This document shows positions 62,201 through 64,000 of a DNA stretch of 64,000 nucleotides, piece after piece (the stretch's first letter is position 1; each line of letters begins with the position of its first letter). The position numbers and the translations under genes are program-made. The DNA lies in contig CM057146.1 of the NCBI GenBank assembly GCA_029964075.1, forward strand, positions 13,597,501-13,661,500. The letters run 5' to 3'. Under the pieces are notes generated by a model. That model saw only the letters and a program-made list of their open reading frames with translations, searched no databases and was not told the origin of the DNA. This DNA is from Patiria pectinifera. Lineage: Eukaryota; Echinodermata; Asteroidea; Valvatida; Asterinidae.

Positions 62201-62925
62201 CCTGACATTCAATTCTGCTAACCCCTTGCAGTGTTGCATAGCAGGAGACATCTCTAAAAAAAGAACATTCCAGACGGAGTCTGGTATTATAAATCCCATT
62301 GTTTGGGGAGTTTTAGGTGCGAATGAAATGAAATGAATGAAATTCTTGGCCCTATCATAGCATCAAGACACATATCTTTACTTCACAAATTCTGCATTGA
62401 AACATCCTTGTGTTGGAGTAATGTCACGTGCGAATGCGCAATAGTTAATTCCGTAGAAAGTCTGAATGGATTTTCTTTTCATGAGAATTCTTGGCCCTAA
62501 TCCTCTGATCGTTGGTCCTGTAACTTGCTAATTCCCTGGCAAAATTCTTGACTATCAGTCTTGTATTCAACTGGCCTGCGAGTTATCTTGCTGCCTCGTT
62601 AGTGAGAAATACACGCCGCATTTTTAAGACCGAGACTCGGCCATGCCGTGCGAGGCTGACAGTCAGGTTTTCATATCCTTCGGAAAGATTCGAACCGTGC
62701 ACCTTGCATTTGGAGGGGATTTTCTGAAATAAAAATTCGGAATTCCGACTTCGAAAACTTGAAGAACGAAACTTTCTAGCTACAAGTGTCGACAATGTAA
62801 CTAAAAGGTTCAACGAATCAAAATTCTGTCGACCGTGCGCGCATCCATTCCAAATCAGGCCCAACTCTGAAGAGAATTATTGCTGGTGGATTTTATCATT
62901 TGAGCTGGTCACTGGATTCCTGCAG
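59276..62925. other. Spacer; no secure gene
   Basis: Mostly AT-rich. The GC-richer 61344-61600 is open in a + frame and a - frame, but neither translation shows a known family. 61151-61252 is bounded by GTGGGACT/AGTCCCAC. Homopolymer T-runs lie at 61597-61625 and 61740-61755. Confidence 0.4.
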
Positions 62926-62997
62926 ACAGGCAAGCCGACGGTGATGACGACAGGGGCCAAGGAATTGGGGCCGGTGGTTCTGAATCAAGTATTAAAG
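62926..62997 (+). other. Possible isolated exon
   Basis: TTCCTGCAG precedes and AAAG|GTGAGT follows 72 bases that are open in two frames (one reads GKPTVMTTGAKELGPVVLNQ...). Possible first coding or internal exon of a gene running off the right edge. The acceptor tract is weak and no family is recognised. Confidence 0.2.
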
Positions 62998-64000
62998 GTG
63001 AGTCTTCATCCTGTAGGAACTTCAAAACTAATTGCTTCTGAAAAATTGATCGATGCTGGTTTCAAATGGTAAGACGACGACTGAAAGTCCGAAAGAGTAA
63101 AAGGGGAAATTGCCTGTATTTCTTTAGGTCTTTCTCGGAGTTGTTGCGCTATGTCCAAAATATAAAGATGCCGAAGAAAACTGGAAGATTCATTGATGAG
63201 TTCATAATTATTTTCCGACTTATCTACTTCAATTTGTGATATACGAAATATTTAGTTCCTTTTATTTTATTTGTTGGTGATGTAAATTTAAATTTTCACA
63301 AGAAAGTAATGTTTTCATCCTGGGCAGAAGTTCAGCGTCAAATTTGCCTGTTTTTGTGTGTGCGTGTGTGTGTGCTTTTTTTTTGGGGGGGGGGAGGAGT
63401 GCACAACATTATCAATGAGCTATCAATGAGTTAGTGCCTCAAGTTACATTAACAGCAACAGCGCCCTCAGTTTTCTCGGAACTGTATTAGGATTGTAAAT
63501 AATGCCCCCCAAAAAATCGCTTTAAAAATTTAACAAACAACACAAAATCTGAGAGTGTGATTAATAATCATACAGTTCAGACGAGTGCAATTGCCAAAAA
63601 TGTCTTATATTAAAAAATTAATGGTCTGCACGGAGCTAGCCCTGCTCTGTCTCTAAGCGCTTGCAGTGCATACAAACTCGTCAGAGGAATAAGATAGTTC
63701 ACTGTCCTTTTTTTGTATATGTAGCAGCTGGATTGAAATTGTACATATCCATAATGCACAGTGTAAGACATCAAGTGTAGAACAAGTGCATAATATTATT
63801 TACATCGACGTATGAAACTCGGATGTTTTCGTCTATTCGGCCAGTAATGAAATGAATCAGGTGATCAATTAATTAAATGCTTTGGTTTGAAGAAAAAACA
63901 CAATATCGCTTAAGGTAACGGTTAAAGGTTTTCTGGGGGGGGGGGCGGAATTCAAAGAAATACCCACATTTGGCAATCCAACCATTTCATGATTTTTGGT
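62998..64000. other. Right edge; no gene seen
   Basis: AT-rich, with a (GT)n-T-G run at 63354-63394 and a G-run near 63937. No coding signal. Confidence 0.4.

Overview
The window is eukaryotic nuclear DNA: genes are split by GT-AG introns, intergenic sequence is AT-rich, and repeats are dense. No bacterial operon structure is present. The gene content (a canonical DNA ligase I and single-domain TNF-receptor-like genes) and several tRNA-derived SINEs with Deu-/Meta-SINE-like bodies suggest a marine invertebrate deuterostome such as an echinoderm, hemichordate or cephalochordate. The species cannot be fixed from the sequence alone.

Layout. (1) About 1-13,700 and 17,230-31,050 are two copies of a tandem segmental duplication, roughly 17 kb apart. 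Each copy carries one six-exon gene on the + strand for a small type I membrane protein: signal peptide, one cysteine-rich domain of Fn14/BCMA type, a Thr-rich stalk, a transmembrane helix and a short tail. The coding exons are 3,722-10,500 (copy 1, 222 aa) and 20,539-27,022 (copy 2, 206 aa). All introns are phase 1. Each copy keeps matching promoter blocks and a matching long 3' UTR ending at an AATAAA signal. (2) Between the units lies a decayed, 5'-truncated non-LTR retrotransposon (14,260-16,772), then a hairpin and a 125-bp tandem repeat. (3) From 31,573 to 56,780, also on the + strand, is a complete DNA ligase I gene with 24 coding exons and 1,015 codons. It has an N-terminal PCNA-binding box, a long charged regulatory tail, and the DNA-binding, adenylation and OB domains with every nucleotidyltransferase motif. 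Its promoter carries a perfect E2F-type palindrome and lies about 230 bp past the edge of the second duplication unit. (4) From 56,800 to 64,000 no secure gene is visible, only a retrotransposon fragment, a few small repeats and one doubtful exon.

The introns are loaded with non-autonomous DNA transposons and foldback elements, several with clear target-site duplications: an 8-bp hAT-like case at 27,517-28,794 with its empty site preserved in the other unit; TWA-flanked Harbinger-like elements at four places; and a 440-bp-armed indel-free foldback at 32,215-33,155. At least four families of tRNA-derived SINEs and an 11-bp minisatellite are also present. The two receptor genes probably share a function as paralogous cell-surface receptors. 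DNA ligase I is an unrelated replication and repair gene that lies next to them.
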